Below are positions 16,400 to 25,103 of a stretch of 64,000 nt of DNA, piece after piece. Position 1 is the stretch's first letter. Each line of letters starts with the position of its first letter. The DNA comes from Rhodospirillales bacterium. Lineage in GTDB: Bacteria > Pseudomonadota > Alphaproteobacteria > Micavibrionales > Micavibrionaceae. A program made the position numbers and the translations under genes. A model generated the notes under the pieces. The model ran no database searches. It saw only the letters and a program-made list of their open reading frames with translations, and was not told the DNA's origin. The stretch covers positions 1,364,001-1,428,000 of the forward strand of contig JACKJA010000002.1 of the NCBI GenBank assembly GCA_020638175.1, written 5' to 3'.

Positions 16400-18007
16400 T
16401 CATATGGTGCGCCCACGGCATTTATTCCGGCGCGATAAAAAAACACATACAAAACAAATGGATAGAACAGATCCCCAGAAAAGTTTGTCTCGCAGGTACG
16501 CGTAAGGTGTTGTTGTAAATTCATTGTTAGGAATAGATATATTTTCGGAGTTTTCAGTAGAAAGAGACATTTTCACGAGAGAACGACCATAAGAATCGGT
16601 CAGGGCCGATATACCCGTATTGGCGGAACGAACAACCGGCAGTCCTTCCTCTATCGCCCGGAACCGGGACTGAACGTAATGTTGATAAGGGCCGGGACTG
16701 TCCCCGTACCAGCCATCATTGGTCACGTTTAGAATAAAGGCCGGTTTGCTATGGCCGCGATAAACGGCCTGTCCGGGAAATATAATCTCGTAACAGATAA
16801 GCGGTGAAAACGGCGGCAGCGACCCGGCGGATAACGTGCGGGGACCGTCACCGGCGTCAAAGCCGCTGAATTTCACAAAAGGCGTCAGGGTCAGCCATTT
16901 CTGGAAAGGAATATATTCTCCGAAAGGGACCAGATGGCTTTTATCGTAAATTGCCACCGGCGTCAGGTTGCGGTCATAAACGACAAGGCTGTTATAATAA
17001 CGCGTCTCGCCGTTATCCTGCGTATCTCGCCTGAGCAGCCCTGTCGCCAGATAAACATCATTGGCATAGAGGCCCAGAACATCCCGCAGAGCTTCCCGGA
17101 CCGAAGGCATATCCATAAGGCGAAATGACAGGGCTGTTTCCGGCCATACGATCAGTGTGGGATTTGTCTGGTTTTCCGGCTCCGGGAAAGACAGGGATAG
17201 CAGTTTTCCCAGATTCTCACCGGCTTTTTCCGGGAGCCACTTGTCGGCTTGGTTAATGTTGGGCTGAACCAGCCGGATAACCAAATCGTCGCGGTAATTC
17301 TGCTCCGCATGAGCCAAACGGATATAGCCGTAAGCGTAAACGGAAACAAAAGCCAGCGCCGTGAACGCAATCCAGAGCGCCTTTTGCTTTCGGGGGCCAT
17401 CCTGTATCAACAAAAAGCCCGGCAGCGCCGCCCAGAAAATGGTCAGGAGCGTCAGTCCGTAAATACCGGCTATAGAGGCAAACTGGGCAATCGGCAGCAC
17501 TGAAATCCAGCTATAACCGTAGAGGTTCCAGGGAAAGCCTGTAAAGATATGCCCGCGCAGCCATTCAAAAACCGACAGGCCCGCGATAAAGATCAGGAAC
17601 CCGGCGGCACGCGTCATCCCGCCCGTGCGCATGGCCAGAAGATGTATGATCGCCCCGGCGGCGGCGCTGAACAACCCCAGAAGCAAGGGAAGACCGGCAA
17701 TCGCCAGAGGCCAGACCCAGCTAAAATCATTTCCCTCGACCAGCAAGGCATTACCGATCCAATACAGCCCGAACAAATGATAACCGAAGCCATGCAAACC
17801 GCCATATAACGCCGCTGTTTTCGCGGACGGGGCAGATGACAGGATAATGTAATAAAAACTCAGCCCCGCAAACAGGAACGGCCAGCAACTCCACGGGGCC
17901 ATGGCGGGCATAATAAGGGCGCCGGATGCAAGCGCGGCCAGCCAGCGATAACGGGCGGGCCAGCCAGCGATAACGGGTGCGGCGCAGCTAAAAGAAAAAA
18001 CATTCAT
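16400..18007 (-). CDS. lnt: Apolipoprotein N-acyltransferase
   Basis: Adds the third acyl chain to lipoproteins in the inner membrane. The N-terminal half carries about six to seven hydrophobic helices. The C-N hydrolase domain has the Glu-Lys-Cys triad in IVWPETAL, YDKSHLVPFGEYIPF and PLICYEIIFP, and a C-terminal helix (LFWGSVLSICFVCVFLS) ends the protein. At 535 residues it is normal length. The very start is odd: a 22-bp tandem duplication (17936-17979) lies in the first codons and changes the N-terminal frame, so the exact start is uncertain. Confidence 0.93.
   Translation of the reverse strand: MNVFSFSCAAPVIAGWPARYRWLAALASGALIMPAMAPWSCWPFLFAGLSFYYIILSSAPSAKTAALYGGLHGFGYHLFGLYWIGNALLVEGNDFSWVWPLAIAGLPLLLGLFSAAAGAIIHLLAMRTGGMTRAAGFLIFIAGLSVFEWLRGHIFTGFPWNLYGYSWISVLPIAQFASIAGIYGLTLLTIFWAALPGFLLIQDGPRKQKALWIAFTALAFVSVYAYGYIRLAHAEQNYRDDLVIRLVQPNINQADKWLPEKAGENLGKLLSLSFPEPENQTNPTLIVWPETALSFRLMDMPSVREALRDVLGLYANDVYLATGLLRRDTQDNGETRYYNSLVVYDRNLTPVAIYDKSHLVPFGEYIPFQKWLTLTPFVKFSGFDAGDGPRTLSAGSLPPFSPLICYEIIFPGQAVYRGHSKPAFILNVTNDGWYGDSPGPYQHYVQSRFRAIEEGLPVVRSANTGISALTDSYGRSLVKMSLSTENSENISIPNNEFTTTPYAYLRDKLFWGSVLSICFVCVFLSRRNKCRGRTI
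17936..17979. repeat. 22-bp tandem duplication in the 5' end of lnt
   Basis: Bases 17936-17957 and 17958-17979 are the same 22-base unit, beginning GGCCAGCCAGCGATAAC, with one difference (C at 17956, T at 17978). Since 22 is not a multiple of three, the two copies are read in different frames in the lnt N-terminus. Confidence 0.85.
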
Positions 18008-18018
18008 GGCATAGAGGT

Positions 18019-19011
18019 TTAATCTGCTATGCGCGCCGATGGCAAGGGAATATTGCGGATCAATACGCGGTGGACCCGGCGGGGGTCGGCGTCGAGAATC
18101 TCGAAAACCATCCCGGAATCATGGGTCAGAATTTCACCGCGGGCCGGAACGCGCCCGGCAATCGAAAAGACCAGCCCGCCAAGCGTATCGACATCTTCAC
18201 GCTCGTCTTCATCCAGCAATTCGCCGTATTTTTCTTCGAATTCCTCGATGTCATAGCGGGCGTCGACAATGACCGACCCGTCTTCCTTTTCCTTGATCTG
18301 GGGCTGGTCGTCCTGATCGTATTCGTCTTCGATCTCGCCGACAATGGCCTCGATAACGTCGCCAATCGTCACCAGGCCGTCAATACCGCCGAATTCGTCA
18401 ATGACCATCGCCATATGCCGGCGTTTTTGCTTCATCATCAACAGCAGGTCCAAAACCGGCATGGCCGGCGAGACGATCGGAACGTTGCGGATAATATCCT
18501 TGATGACCATATCCTTGCCTGTGGCGATAGAAGCCAGAATATCCTTGATATGAATGGTGCCGATAATGTCGTCGAGCGTTTCTTTATAGACGGGCAGGCG
18601 GCTGAACTGTTTTTCAGCCAGCAAAGACAGCAAATCTTCCCGCGTTGTATCCAGAGATATGGCGGCAATGTCGGCCCGCGGAATCATCACGTCCGTCACG
18701 GTCATATCGCGTAAATTCAGGATATTGGAAATCAGGACGCGTTCATGGGCTGCCGTGCCGCATTCATCGTCATTTTGTTCGGTGATGTATTCGGCCAGCG
18801 CATCGCGCAGGGACGTATCGCCCCGGCCTTTCACAAGACCGCGCACCCAGTCCATAATATTCGGCTCACTGGAAGGAGAGATTTCGGCGTCGGTCGCCGT
18901 GTCCTGTCCGTTTTTGACAGCCGTCAGTAATGGTCCCGGACTCTCGGGTTCCTCTGGCGGTTGACTGTGATCGTCTTTCGGTTCGTTCTTTTTTGCGGGC
19001 ATGATTTCCAT
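18019..19011 (-). CDS. CBS-domain protein of the CorC/HlyC family
   Basis: A 330-residue cytosolic protein. It has a Pro/Glu-rich N-terminal tail, two CBS motifs (about residues 95-220, including VTDVMIPRADIAAISL and DGLVTIGDVIEAIVGEIEDEYD) and the C-terminal CorC_HlyC transporter-associated domain (about 240-325). The membrane DUF21 domain found in long paralogs is absent, as in E. coli CorC. CorC proteins are linked to magnesium/cobalt transport. It lies between ybeY (27 bases upstream) and lnt (11 bases downstream) in the same transcription unit. Confidence 0.93.
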   Translation of the reverse strand: MEIMPAKKNEPKDDHSQPPEEPESPGPLLTAVKNGQDTATDAEISPSSEPNIMDWVRGLVKGRGDTSLRDALAEYITEQNDDECGTAAHERVLISNILNLRDMTVTDVMIPRADIAAISLDTTREDLLSLLAEKQFSRLPVYKETLDDIIGTIHIKDILASIATGKDMVIKDIIRNVPIVSPAMPVLDLLLMMKQKRRHMAMVIDEFGGIDGLVTIGDVIEAIVGEIEDEYDQDDQPQIKEKEDGSVIVDARYDIEEFEEKYGELLDEDEREDVDTLGGLVFSIAGRVPARGEILTHDSGMVFEILDADPRRVHRVLIRNIPLPSARIAD

Positions 19012-19038
19012 TTTCTGTTTCCGTTTATACCTGATCTT

Positions 19039-19557
19039 TTAATCTTCACAATAGGGATTTTCAATTCCAAGCCCGTCCAGAATGCGGACTTCCAGCGCTT
19101 CCATCTCTTCAGCTTCCTTATCTTCGATGTGATCGTAGCCCAGAAGATGAAGCAATCCGTGCGTCAATAAATGCGCGTAATGATCGGCAAAGCTCTTGTT
19201 TTGCTCGCGCGCTTCCCGTTCAACCGTTTCAAAGGCAAAGATAACATCGCCCAGAACAAAATGCGGGGAGGCCGCCAGCGCACTTTCCAGATCCGGATCG
19301 TCCAGCGCGGCAAAAGATAAAACATTGGTGGGCTTGTCCATACCCCGGAATTCGCTATTCAAAGCCTGCACCTGCTGATCGTCGGAGAGAAGAATCCCCG
19401 TTTCCAGCGTTTTGCCGCCCAGAATGTCCGGCAGGGAGATCGTTGAAAACACTGCGCCGATCACCGCATCGGTCAGACTGTCGAGGCCGGGCAACGCTTT
19501 GCGCCATGCCGGATCGGATATCAGCACATCAAATGACGGGAATTTAATATCAGACAT
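19039..19557 (-). CDS. ybeY: Endoribonuclease YbeY
   Basis: A zinc-dependent single-strand endoribonuclease for 16S rRNA 3'-end maturation and ribosome quality control. The zinc motif HGLLHLLGYDH is intact near residue 130, and MDKPTNVLSF upstream is the second family block. The ATG at 19557 overlaps the phoH stop by 8 bases. The open frame extends further but is the shadow of phoH. At about 172 residues it is normal. Confidence 0.95.
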   Translation of the reverse strand: MSDIKFPSFDVLISDPAWRKALPGLDSLTDAVIGAVFSTISLPDILGGKTLETGILLSDDQQVQALNSEFRGMDKPTNVLSFAALDDPDLESALAASPHFVLGDVIFAFETVEREAREQNKSFADHYAHLLTHGLLHLLGYDHIEDKEAEEMEALEVRILDGLGIENPYCED

Positions 19558-20596
19558 CGCGCTTCTTATTGTACTTATCGTAAGCTTGAATGATCTGGGC
19601 GACCAGCGAACTCCGCACAACGTCTTTGTGTGTGAAGTTGATAAAGGCCATATCCTCGCCGCCGGCCAGAACATCCTGCGCCTCCAGAAGGCCGGACCGT
19701 TCACCGCGCGGCAGATCGGTTTGCCCCGGATCGCCGGTAATAACCATGCGTGATCCCTCGCCAATACGGGTCAGGAACATTAACATCTGCATCGATGTCG
19801 TATTTTGGGCTTCGTCAAGAATGATGAAGGCATTGTTCAGTGTACGCCCGCGCATAAAGGCCAGCGGCGCAATTTCGATTTCCTCACTGGCGATTTTCTT
19901 TTGCAGTCGGTCGGCGGCCATCGTGTCATGCAGCGCGTCATAAAGCGGCCGCATATACGGGTCCATTTTCTCCTTCATTTCACCGGGAAGGAACCCCAGC
20001 CGCTCTCCGGCTTCCACAGCCGGGCGGGAAAGAATAATGCGTTCCACCGCGCCTTCTTCCAGCATCGCCACCGCCATCGCAACGGCCAGATAGGTTTTCC
20101 CCGTTCCGGCCGGGCCGATACCAAAAGTCAGCTTGTTCTTGTACATGGCCTCGATATAGCCCGCCTGCAGGGGCGAGCGGGGCCGAATGGTTTTCTTGCG
20201 CGTGGCAATCTGTTCTTCGTTGCGGGTAAATTGTTCCAGCCGCGCTTTCGGGCTGCGCTCTTTTTCCTCATCCAGAAACCGCAGAGCGGAATCAACACTT
20301 TGGGAATCAATTTCCTGACCGTTTGTAATGCGGCTCCACAATGCTTCCAGAACGCGCCGCGCCTGATCGGCTGAACGGGCTGCGCCGCTGATAACGACTT
20401 CGTTACCGCGGGTGTTAATATCAACGTTCAGTTTCTTTTCAATTTTCTGGAGATGAGCGTTTTGCTCGCCGTACAAGACCGGAACCAACCGGTTGTCTTC
20501 AAAGACGATGCGCTCCTGAATGGTTTGCTGTGCTATAGCGTTCCTCGCAAGCTGATTAACATGCCTAATTGTCTCATATTCATGCGCTTTTTGCAA
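19550..20596 (-). CDS. ybeZ: PhoH-like ATPase (YbeZ)
   Basis: A nucleotide-binding protein that partners YbeY in rRNA processing. Its 348 residues include an N-terminal KH-like region (LQKIEKKLNVDINTRGNEVVISG). The PhoH ATPase domain follows, with Walker A GPAGTGKTYLAVAMA, Walker B AFIILDEAQNTT and the late GDPGQTDLP block. It overlaps miaB upstream by 17 bases and ybeY downstream by 8, implying translational coupling. Confidence 0.95.
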   Translation of the reverse strand: MQKAHEYETIRHVNQLARNAIAQQTIQERIVFEDNRLVPVLYGEQNAHLQKIEKKLNVDINTRGNEVVISGAARSADQARRVLEALWSRITNGQEIDSQSVDSALRFLDEEKERSPKARLEQFTRNEEQIATRKKTIRPRSPLQAGYIEAMYKNKLTFGIGPAGTGKTYLAVAMAVAMLEEGAVERIILSRPAVEAGERLGFLPGEMKEKMDPYMRPLYDALHDTMAADRLQKKIASEEIEIAPLAFMRGRTLNNAFIILDEAQNTTSMQMLMFLTRIGEGSRMVITGDPGQTDLPRGERSGLLEAQDVLAGGEDMAFINFTHKDVVRSSLVAQIIQAYDKYNKKRDV

Positions 20597-21956
20597 TCAT
20601 TTCGCATGTTGCGATGCGGCCGCGCAGGGCGCTTTTCGAGGCCGTAATCATCTCGACATCAACAATGTGCCCCAGCAACCGTTCGTTACCTTCGACATGC
20701 ACGGACTGGTTGTAGGGACTGCGGCCGTGAAGCTGGCCGGGTTCCTTGCCTTTACGCTCGAGCAGTACCGGCATCGTCAGGCCAACGCAGCGTTCGTTAA
20801 AGGCGCGCCCCTGATCGTTGAGCAAGTCCTGTAAATGTTGCAGGCGTTCATCCATAACATCTGGCCGCACCAGCTTTTTCATGCCGGCGGCCGGCGTTCC
20901 GGGCCGGGCGGAATATTTAAAGGAATAGGCCGAGGCATAGCGCGCCTTGCGGACCAGATCCATCGTTGCTTCAAAATCTTCATCCGTTTCACCGGGAAAC
21001 CCGACGATAAAATCACCGGACAGGGCGATATCGGGACGTATTTTGCGCAGCTTTTCAATCGTCTCCAGATAGCTTTCCGCCGTATGCTTGCGGTTCATGG
21101 CCTTCAGGATGGTGTTGGACCCGCTTTGAACCGGCAGATGCAAATAAGGCATCAGTTTTTCAATGTGGCCGTGCGCCTCCAGCAAATCGTCCTGCATATC
21201 GCCGGGATGCGATGTCGTATAACGAATACGTTCGATCCCCTCGATCTCCGCCACCGCTTCGATCAACTGCGCCAACCCCCAGGTCTTGCCGTCAACGTTT
21301 TCACCGTGGAAGGCATTGACGTTCTGGCCGAGCAGGGTGATTTCCTTCGCCCCGGCATCGCGGATACGTTTGGCTTCATCAAGGATTTGCATCACAGGAC
21401 GCGAAACTTCCGCACCGCGCGTATAGGGAACAACGCAGTACGTACAAAATTTATCACACCCTTCCTGAACCGACAGAAACGCCGCCGGACCGGTCGGGCG
21501 ATTTTCGCCGGGCAGGGCGTCGAATTTCTCTTCGGTGGCCAGTTCGGTGTTAATCACACGCTCGCCCGTTGCCTTAACAACCATCTCCGGCAGCTCGTGA
21601 TAAGTCTGCGGTCCGAACACCATATCGACATACGGCGCGCGCTCCATAATAAAGCCGCCTTCAGCCTGCGCGACGCAGCCTGCCACAGCCATCAGCATTT
21701 TGCCGCCGCGCGCTTCCTTGGCGTCCTTGTGATCGCGCAGCCGCCCCAGCTCGGAAAATACTTTTTCCGTGGCTTTTTCCCGGATGTGACAGGTGTTAAG
21801 GATCATCATGTCGGCATCTTCCGGGCTCTCGACAGTTTTGTATCCCAAAGGCGCCAGAACATCGGCCATACGCTGGCTGTCATAGACGTTCATCTGACAG
21901 CCCCATGTTTTGATATACAGTTTTTTGTTGTCTTGCCCGGTCATGCTATGGTTCAT
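20580..21956 (-). CDS. miaB: tRNA-2-methylthio-N6-dimethylallyladenosine synthase
   Basis: A radical-SAM methylthiotransferase acting on i6A37 of tRNA. The N-terminal UPF0004 domain has three cluster cysteines (KTWGCQMNVYDS, LNTCHIREKA and AVAGCVAQ). The radical-SAM motif CDKFCTYCVVPYTRG is at about residue 160, and a C-terminal TRAM domain follows (LHGRSPYNQSVHV). At 458 residues it is full length. Two ATGs, 21956 and 21944, are both plausible starts. It is the first gene of the minus-strand cluster running to lnt. Confidence 0.96.
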   Translation of the reverse strand: MNHSMTGQDNKKLYIKTWGCQMNVYDSQRMADVLAPLGYKTVESPEDADMMILNTCHIREKATEKVFSELGRLRDHKDAKEARGGKMLMAVAGCVAQAEGGFIMERAPYVDMVFGPQTYHELPEMVVKATGERVINTELATEEKFDALPGENRPTGPAAFLSVQEGCDKFCTYCVVPYTRGAEVSRPVMQILDEAKRIRDAGAKEITLLGQNVNAFHGENVDGKTWGLAQLIEAVAEIEGIERIRYTTSHPGDMQDDLLEAHGHIEKLMPYLHLPVQSGSNTILKAMNRKHTAESYLETIEKLRKIRPDIALSGDFIVGFPGETDEDFEATMDLVRKARYASAYSFKYSARPGTPAAGMKKLVRPDVMDERLQHLQDLLNDQGRAFNERCVGLTMPVLLERKGKEPGQLHGRSPYNQSVHVEGNERLLGHIVDVEMITASKSALRGRIATCEMIAKSA

Positions 21957-22028
21957 TCCTCATATAGTGGAAAGCAGGGTTAAACCACATTTACCCCGCC
22001 CAGATCAAGTTTTGAGAAAGAAAAAATC

Positions 22029-22973
22029 ATGTCGAAAACACTGTTGGCCTTGGGATCGTTGCTACCGTCGGAAATGGAAGAACTGGACCGGCACTTCGAC
22101 GTGATAAAACTCTGGAAAGAAGAAGACCCCGAAGCCACGCTTCAGGCCCACAAAAATGAAATTCAGGCGATTTTATCGCGCTATGACGGCAAAGGGGTGA
22201 CACGCCGGATGATCGAAGCCTTGCCCAACCTTGAAATGATTGCCCAGTTCGGCGTCGGTGTGAACAATATTGATCTGACTGCCGCCGCCGAGCGCGGGAT
22301 CAGTGTCACCAACACGCCCGATGTTCTGACTGCCGATACCGCCGATACGGCTCTGGCTTTGCTTCTGGCTGTTTCCCGCCGCGTCTGTGAAGCCGACATG
22401 TTTGTGCGCTGTGGTAAATGGCTGAACGGGGCATTCCCGCTGGGCAACACGCTGCAGGGTAAAACGGTTGGTATTTTGGGGCTGGGGCGAATCGGTCAGG
22501 CCGTGGCCCGGCGCTGCGCGGCGTTCGATATGGATGTTTTGTATAACGGACCGCGGGAAAAGCCGGATCAGCCCTATACATACTGCAAATCACTGAGAGA
22601 AATGGCGGATCTTAGTGATTACCTGATCCTGACCTGCGTTGGCGGTCCGGAAACCGAAAAGGTTGTCGATTATGATATTCTGGAAGCGTTGGGCTCCAAG
22701 GGCTTCCTGATTAACGTGGCGCGCGGCTCCGTCGTGAATCAGGAAGATTTATTAGAGGCCTTGTACAATAAAAATATTGCCGGAGCCGGGCTGGATGTGT
22801 ATGACAATGAACCTCATATACCAGAGGCTTTGTTTGCGATGGATAATGTGGTTTTGTTGCCGCATATCGGGTCCGCGACGATTGAAACCCGAACCGTTAT
22901 GGGGCGGCTCGTCATTGATAATCTTCTGGCATATTTTAACGGTGAACCATTGAAAACGCAGGTTGCAGCATGA
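22029..22973 (+). CDS. D-2-hydroxyacid dehydrogenase (glyoxylate/hydroxypyruvate reductase-like)
   Basis: An NAD(P)H-dependent 2-ketoacid reductase. Its 314 residues contain the Rossmann motif TVGILGLGRIGQAVARR (about 140-157), INVARGSVVNQEDLLEAL with the catalytic Arg, the Glu in YDNEPHIP, and the acid-base His in LLPHIGSATIETR. The overall pattern is closest to GhrB/hydroxypyruvate reductase, but the exact substrate cannot be read off. Divergent from miaB. The next gene starts 4 bases before its stop. Confidence 0.9.
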   Translation: MSKTLLALGSLLPSEMEELDRHFDVIKLWKEEDPEATLQAHKNEIQAILSRYDGKGVTRRMIEALPNLEMIAQFGVGVNNIDLTAAAERGISVTNTPDVLTADTADTALALLLAVSRRVCEADMFVRCGKWLNGAFPLGNTLQGKTVGILGLGRIGQAVARRCAAFDMDVLYNGPREKPDQPYTYCKSLREMADLSDYLILTCVGGPETEKVVDYDILEALGSKGFLINVARGSVVNQEDLLEALYNKNIAGAGLDVYDNEPHIPEALFAMDNVVLLPHIGSATIETRTVMGRLVIDNLLAYFNGEPLKTQVAA

Positions 22974-23458
22974 AGAAAATACTTTTATCGGCGATTGTTT
23001 TACTTTTGGCGGGAGTATCCAGCGCGCAGGCTTCCAAAGCCGGGAGCTGCTACACATTGGCCGAAGCCGAAGCCGAGCAGGCCATCCGCATCCACAGCGA
23101 ACTCATGGTTATCGGCCTGAATTGCCAGCACATGAAAACCCACGGTAAAAACCTGTATATGCAATACCGTGATTTCACCGATCAACACAAAGGCCTGTTC
23201 GCGGCTTACGAAAACCGCCTTCTGGATTATTTTCAGCGCACCGGCGAACGCGATCCGGAAGCCAAACTCAACACAATGCGGACGGTTCTGGCCAACAAGA
23301 TTTCGACCGATGCGGCGAAAATGCGCCCTGATCTGTTTTGCAACCGCTACGCCATGCGCATCCCCAAGGTCGCGACAATGGATGGCGAGAGCCTGAAAAA
23401 ATGGGCGGCAACGTTTTATCCGTCCCATCCCGTATCTCAGCCAATTTGTGAGCATTAA
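22970..23458 (+). CDS. Small secreted protein, unknown
   Basis: A 162-residue protein with a clear Sec signal peptide (MKKILLSAIVLLLAGVSSAQA) and a mature domain with four to five Cys (GSCYTL, GLNCQHM, LFCNRY, QPICEH). Disulfide bonds in the periplasm are likely. It overlaps the upstream dehydrogenase stop by four bases, so the two are translationally coupled. I do not recognise the family. The mature part appears helical, with conserved-looking NRLLDYFQR and CNRYAMRIPK blocks. Confidence 0.75.
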   Translation: MKKILLSAIVLLLAGVSSAQASKAGSCYTLAEAEAEQAIRIHSELMVIGLNCQHMKTHGKNLYMQYRDFTDQHKGLFAAYENRLLDYFQRTGERDPEAKLNTMRTVLANKISTDAAKMRPDLFCNRYAMRIPKVATMDGESLKKWAATFYPSHPVSQPICEH

Positions 23459-23501
23459 ACCGCAACACAATGAAATAAAATAAAAAAACAGGGAGAGTAA
23501 A

Positions 23502-24941
23502 ATGAATATCGATCAGGCCATAGAGGATAGACTTGGCCCGGCATCGGAAGCCATTGCCTCTTTTGTTTTCTACAGCGTGCCGGTTATGGGGCAGGAGGTA
23601 AAACTGATCCTGGCCTGGCTCGTTATTGCCGCGCTCTTTTTCACATTTTATCTGGGTTTCATCAATATTCGGTATTTCGCTCACGCGATTGCTATCTTGC
23701 GGGGAAAATACGATAAACCGGGGGCCAGCGGCCATATCAACCGGTTTCAGGCATTGACGACATCGCTTTCCGGCACCGTCGGGCTGGGAAATATTGCCGG
23801 CGTCGCCGTCGCGGTTTCGGTTGGCGGTCCCGGTGCTGTATTCTGGATGGCGATGATGGGGCTGTTCGGGATGACCGTAAAATTCGCCGAAGTTATGCTG
23901 GGCGTCAAATATCGTCATGAAAAACATTTACCCGATGGCAGGGTCAAAATTTCCGGCGGCCCGATGTACTACCTGCGCGATGCTTTTAATAACCGCGATA
24001 TACCGTATATCGGGAACATCATGGGCGCTTTTTTCGCTGTATGTGTCCTGTTTGGCGCCATTGGGGCCGGCAGCCTGTTCCAGACAAACCAGACGTATCA
24101 GCAACTTCTGACGATCTCCGGCGGGCAGGAAAGCTTTTTCGCGGACAAAGGCTGGCTGGTCGGTCTGTGTATGGCCGTTCTTGTAGGCATTGTTATTATT
24201 GGCGGGATCAAATCCATTGCCGCCGTGGCTTCAAAAATCGTCCCCGTAATGGGGATCGTCTATTTGCTGGCGGGCTTTGTTGTCATCGCCATGAATTACC
24301 AGCAAATCCCGGAAAGCCTGCTCATCATTGTCAAAGAAGCTCTCGTGCCGGAAGCCGGGCTGGGGGCGCTCTTCGGCGCACTGCTAATGGGTGTGCAGCG
24401 CGCGTCTTTTTCAAACGAAGCCGGGCTGGGCTCGGCGGCCATTGCACACTCATCCGTTAAAACCGATCAGCCCGTTTCACAGGGTTTTGTCGGTATGCTC
24501 GGCCCGTTCATCGACACCATCATTATCTGCATGGTTACCGCGTTCGTCATCGTCATCAGCGGCGCCTACATGGATAAAGACGGCATGGAAGGGGTTGAAC
24601 TGACATCACGCGCCTTTGCATCCAGCATTTCATGGTTTCCCTACGTTCTGGCCTTTACAGTTTTCTTGTTTGCGTACTCGACCCTGATTTCCTGGTCGTA
24701 TTATGGCGTGAAGGGCGCAACGTTTTTATTCGGCGAGCACAGCGCCGTAGAGATTGGCTATAAATTGTTTTATTGCCTGGCGGTTATTGTCGGTGCTTCG
24801 GCGAACTTGGGCAGCGTCATCAACATCACGGACTCATTGGTTTTTGCCATGGCTGTTCCCAACATTATCGGCCTTTATTTATTGGCCCCAGAGATAAAGT
24901 CAGACATAAGGAAATATTTTCAAGACATTGAAAATAAATAG
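23502..24941 (+). CDS. Sodium:alanine/glycine symporter (AGCS family)
   Basis: An inner-membrane Na+-coupled amino-acid carrier. At 479 residues it has about eleven hydrophobic helices. The AGCS signature near residue 80-105 (LSGTVGLGNIAGVAVAVSVGGPGAVFWM) and ASFSNEAGLGSAAIAHSSVKT are clear family marks. The ribosome site AGGGAGAG precedes the ATG. Alanine or glycine is the expected substrate, but the sequence does not settle which. Confidence 0.93.
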   Translation: MNIDQAIEDRLGPASEAIASFVFYSVPVMGQEVKLILAWLVIAALFFTFYLGFINIRYFAHAIAILRGKYDKPGASGHINRFQALTTSLSGTVGLGNIAGVAVAVSVGGPGAVFWMAMMGLFGMTVKFAEVMLGVKYRHEKHLPDGRVKISGGPMYYLRDAFNNRDIPYIGNIMGAFFAVCVLFGAIGAGSLFQTNQTYQQLLTISGGQESFFADKGWLVGLCMAVLVGIVIIGGIKSIAAVASKIVPVMGIVYLLAGFVVIAMNYQQIPESLLIIVKEALVPEAGLGALFGALLMGVQRASFSNEAGLGSAAIAHSSVKTDQPVSQGFVGMLGPFIDTIIICMVTAFVIVISGAYMDKDGMEGVELTSRAFASSISWFPYVLAFTVFLFAYSTLISWSYYGVKGATFLFGEHSAVEIGYKLFYCLAVIVGASANLGSVINITDSLVFAMAVPNIIGLYLLAPEIKSDIRKYFQDIENK

Positions 24942-25103
24942 ATTTATTTGTTTTGTTTTCTGGTTTTTATAATCATGAAATAAAACGTCTTTCTTCGATT
25001 CTCCTCTTGCCGTTTACGCACTTTCATGTGTAAATAGGCACCTTAATCCATATAAATCAGTTTTTTAACGACAAAACCTCAAGTGTGGGGAGAGAGCTAC
25101 GTC

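Noticed and set aside
20835..21983. Plus-strand 382-residue frame opposite miaB
   Set aside because: Shadow of the miaB coding sequence.
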